Source: Zygnema cylindricum (taxonomy: Eukaryota > Streptophyta > Zygnematophyceae > Zygnematales > Zygnemataceae). Taken from it: a stretch of 38,953 nt of DNA. The stretch's first letter is position 1, and the number at the start of each line of letters is the position of its first letter. The position numbers were made by a program, and so were the translations under genes. The stretch spans positions 1-38,953 of the forward strand of contig JBBHKE010001723.1 of assembly GCA_037447655.1 (NCBI GenBank), read 5' to 3'. This document shows positions 37,691-38,953 of this stretch, piece by piece. Under the pieces are notes generated by a model, which worked only from the letters and a program-made list of their open reading frames with translations, searched no databases and had not been told where the DNA came from.

Positions 37691-37990
37691 TTGTTCCAGG
37701 ACCACTAAAGCAGGTGGAGCATTAGCAGTAGTAGTGGAAGTAGACATAATCTGACTCATAGAAGCTTATCAAGAATCCTATCAAACAGTTGTTTTCTACA
37801 GTTCACCAAATCTGACACAATAAAACAAACTGCTTCAAACTATACCACCGTATAGAAAATCACAAAGACTGACAACTCCCAAAGTTTCAGCTCAATTGAT
37901 TGAACATACACCAAGATATGCAACTCAAAAGTTTCCCAAAAACAGTCTGCAGATTACACAGTCACGAAGTTTGGATGTACAAAATGTTCG
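37691..37990 (-). pseudogene. Copia gag start and leader, interrupted by the satellite
   Basis: Minus-strand ATG at about 37747 opens MSTSTTTANAPPALVVLEQ, clearly related to the gag at 33293 (MSTSTTTVGSPP). It runs directly into the 40-bp satellite at 37690. The leader at about 37750-37960 shares TTTTTGGGAAACTT and spaced words with 33090-33290. The rest of Gag is absent. Confidence 0.8.
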
Positions 37991-38355
37991 ACGTCCTAAG
38001 TCTTTTACTCTTCACTCTGTTGTCCTACTACATAGTGCTGTACCGCCGATACAAGTGTTCCCAAAAGATACGTCATAAAGAACTAAACTGTCACTAAGAT
38101 CTAAGTGCCCCTAATCATGCTATAATTAATCTATCACTTTACAATCAATATTACTGAGAATCCTATACAGGTGATTTGTTCAAATACTTGTCGCCTGGCT
38201 TTAGTGACAATTGATTAGGTACGTCTATCCGGCTGTTGTAGAACATCTGTTAGCGAGTCATTTAATTATTCTCTTATGAATCTCGTCCGTTGACTCGATC
38301 CATATCAACCGCAGCAGCGCAATCCAATTCCTCATCACATTCAAAATATCTGCAG
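37991..38355. other. No gene recognised
   Basis: Unique-looking AT-rich DNA without a recognised repeat or coding region. Confidence 0.4.
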
Positions 38356-38550
38356 TTTCGTTGCAGCTGCGCTGTCCCATACCAAAACCGCTGCAGCTGC
38401 GTTTGTCTTGTTTCGTAGCAACTGCGTTGTCTTATACCAAAATATTCGCAGTTGTGTTTGTCGCGTTGCGTCGCAGGCTGCGTTCATCCTTACAGACCAT
38501 ATCAAAAATAACCGGAGCTGCGCTTGTTCCATCTGCGTCGCAGCTGCGTG
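38356..38550. repeat. 55-bp tandem repeat, about 3.3 copies
   Basis: Units start at 38356, 38411 and 38466 (55 bp each), with the third expanded to 66 bp and a partial fourth at 38532. Each holds two variants of GCAGCTGCG and ATACCAAAA. The GCAGCTGC words are self-complementary. Confidence 0.85.
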
Positions 38551-38709
38551 TTTCCAGTGCTAGTGTCGGTACCATTCAAAAACCTTCACTGTGCTTCAAG
38601 TGATGACGCGTGTCCCTATAGATATATTTTTCCGCCGTTCTATAAATTTGCTGAGACTTAAAGCTTTCCAAAAACAACAAGTTCCGATTTCATTTTTGCA
38701 CATTGGGAC

Positions 38710-38799
38710 CATAGTTCAAAAGTAGGTGAAAGTAGGCCTATACAATATGCCTATTGTACGCAAAACATACAGTATGGCCTAAAGACCCATATGGTATTG
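38710..38799. repeat. Inverted copy of 1021-1111
   Basis: CATAGTTCAAAAGTAGGTGA..AATATGCCTATTGTACGCAAAA..ACCCATATGGTATTG matches the reverse complement of 1021-1111 with roughly ten differences. It is the inner-to-right part of the MITE-like element at 827-1112. Confidence 0.8.
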
Positions 38800-38802
38800 A
38801 TC

Positions 38803-38953
38803 GATGGAACAGACTTCACTTATTGGGAGTTTACTATGGAGGGATTGCTTTTCGAGAAGCACTTATGGGGAATTGTTTCGGGACAAGTGAGGTGTCCGCC
38901 ACCGGGCTTTGGAGGAACTCACTACGGAGAATCATTTGGGGCTTCCCAGAAAA
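38803..38953 (+). pseudogene. Copia Gag N-terminus (element D family), 5' truncated, runs off the window
   Basis: Plus strand: DGTDFTYWEFTMEGLLFEKH, L-W-G-I-V-S-G-Q-V-R-C-P-P-P-G-F-G-G-T and onward, open to the window edge. It matches the element D Gag (M-E-G-L-L-F-E-K-H-L-W) and less closely A and B. The expected primer site and MGPPS start are replaced by the 38710-38799 repeat, so the 5' end is lost unless an upstream exon exists. Confidence 0.8.

Overview
The window looks like a repeat-dominated nuclear segment from a plant-lineage eukaryote (a streptophyte alga or early land plant is my best guess; no species is asserted). Three things point that way. The one ordinary gene encodes plant-type leucine-rich repeats (L-x-x-N-x-L-x-G-x-I-P). 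The retrotransposons are Ty1/copia type with 1-kb LTRs. Their primer-binding site is complementary to an initiator tRNA-Met anticodon arm with the GUGGG/CCCAC stem that I recall for plants rather than for flies or yeast. There are no operons, bacterial-type genes, CRISPR arrays or canonical tRNA/rRNA genes.

Layout. 1-4989: no intact gene; GTAC-rich short repeats, MITE-like elements, an 850-bp segmental repeat (copy 1) and a broken piece of the LRR gene. 4990-6950 (minus): a two-module secreted LRR protein gene interrupted by one frame change. 6951-11965: a three-copy module derived from the LRR gene's upstream flank, in which an empty site, a 47-bp micro-MITE and a MITE with another TIR element inside it can be compared directly; also head-to-head TA-flanked MITEs, an 89-bp tandem array, GTAC-rich DNA and segmental repeat copy 2. 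11960-12747: a decayed copia reverse-transcriptase piece. 12750-15673: no convincing gene, then a pair of 231-bp direct repeats enclosing hairpins and a 20-bp minisatellite. 15689-18473 (minus): a Gypsy-type gag-protease with a PHD-like tail and no reverse transcriptase.

18670-31466 (minus) is a nested pair of copia elements. Element A has 999-bp LTRs and the target duplication GCCAG. It is split inside its pol gene by element B (21372-27824), which has 1049-bp LTRs and the target duplication AATGG. By-eye LTR divergence is about 5% for A and about 1.3% for B, consistent with B being the younger insertion. Both pol genes carry stops and frameshifts. 31472-36700 holds further LTR, gag and RNase H remnants (called C, D and E here) in mixed orientation. 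36700-38953 holds a 15-unit 40-bp satellite embedded in a copia gag start, a 55-bp tandem repeat, a 90-bp repeat inverted relative to position 1021, and a copia gag running off the window end.

The most interesting signal is in the LTRs. Diverged copia families here share one architecture: a long U3 hairpin with a conserved loop, a bZIP-like palindrome, an antisense tRNA-like segment, a 9-10 bp hairpin, a GTAC cluster beside a CCAAT box, a TATA-like site, two small U5 hairpins, and a half-tRNA primer site that contains a gag ATG. Several stems differ between families by paired substitutions. All comparisons were made by eye; no search or folding program was run.
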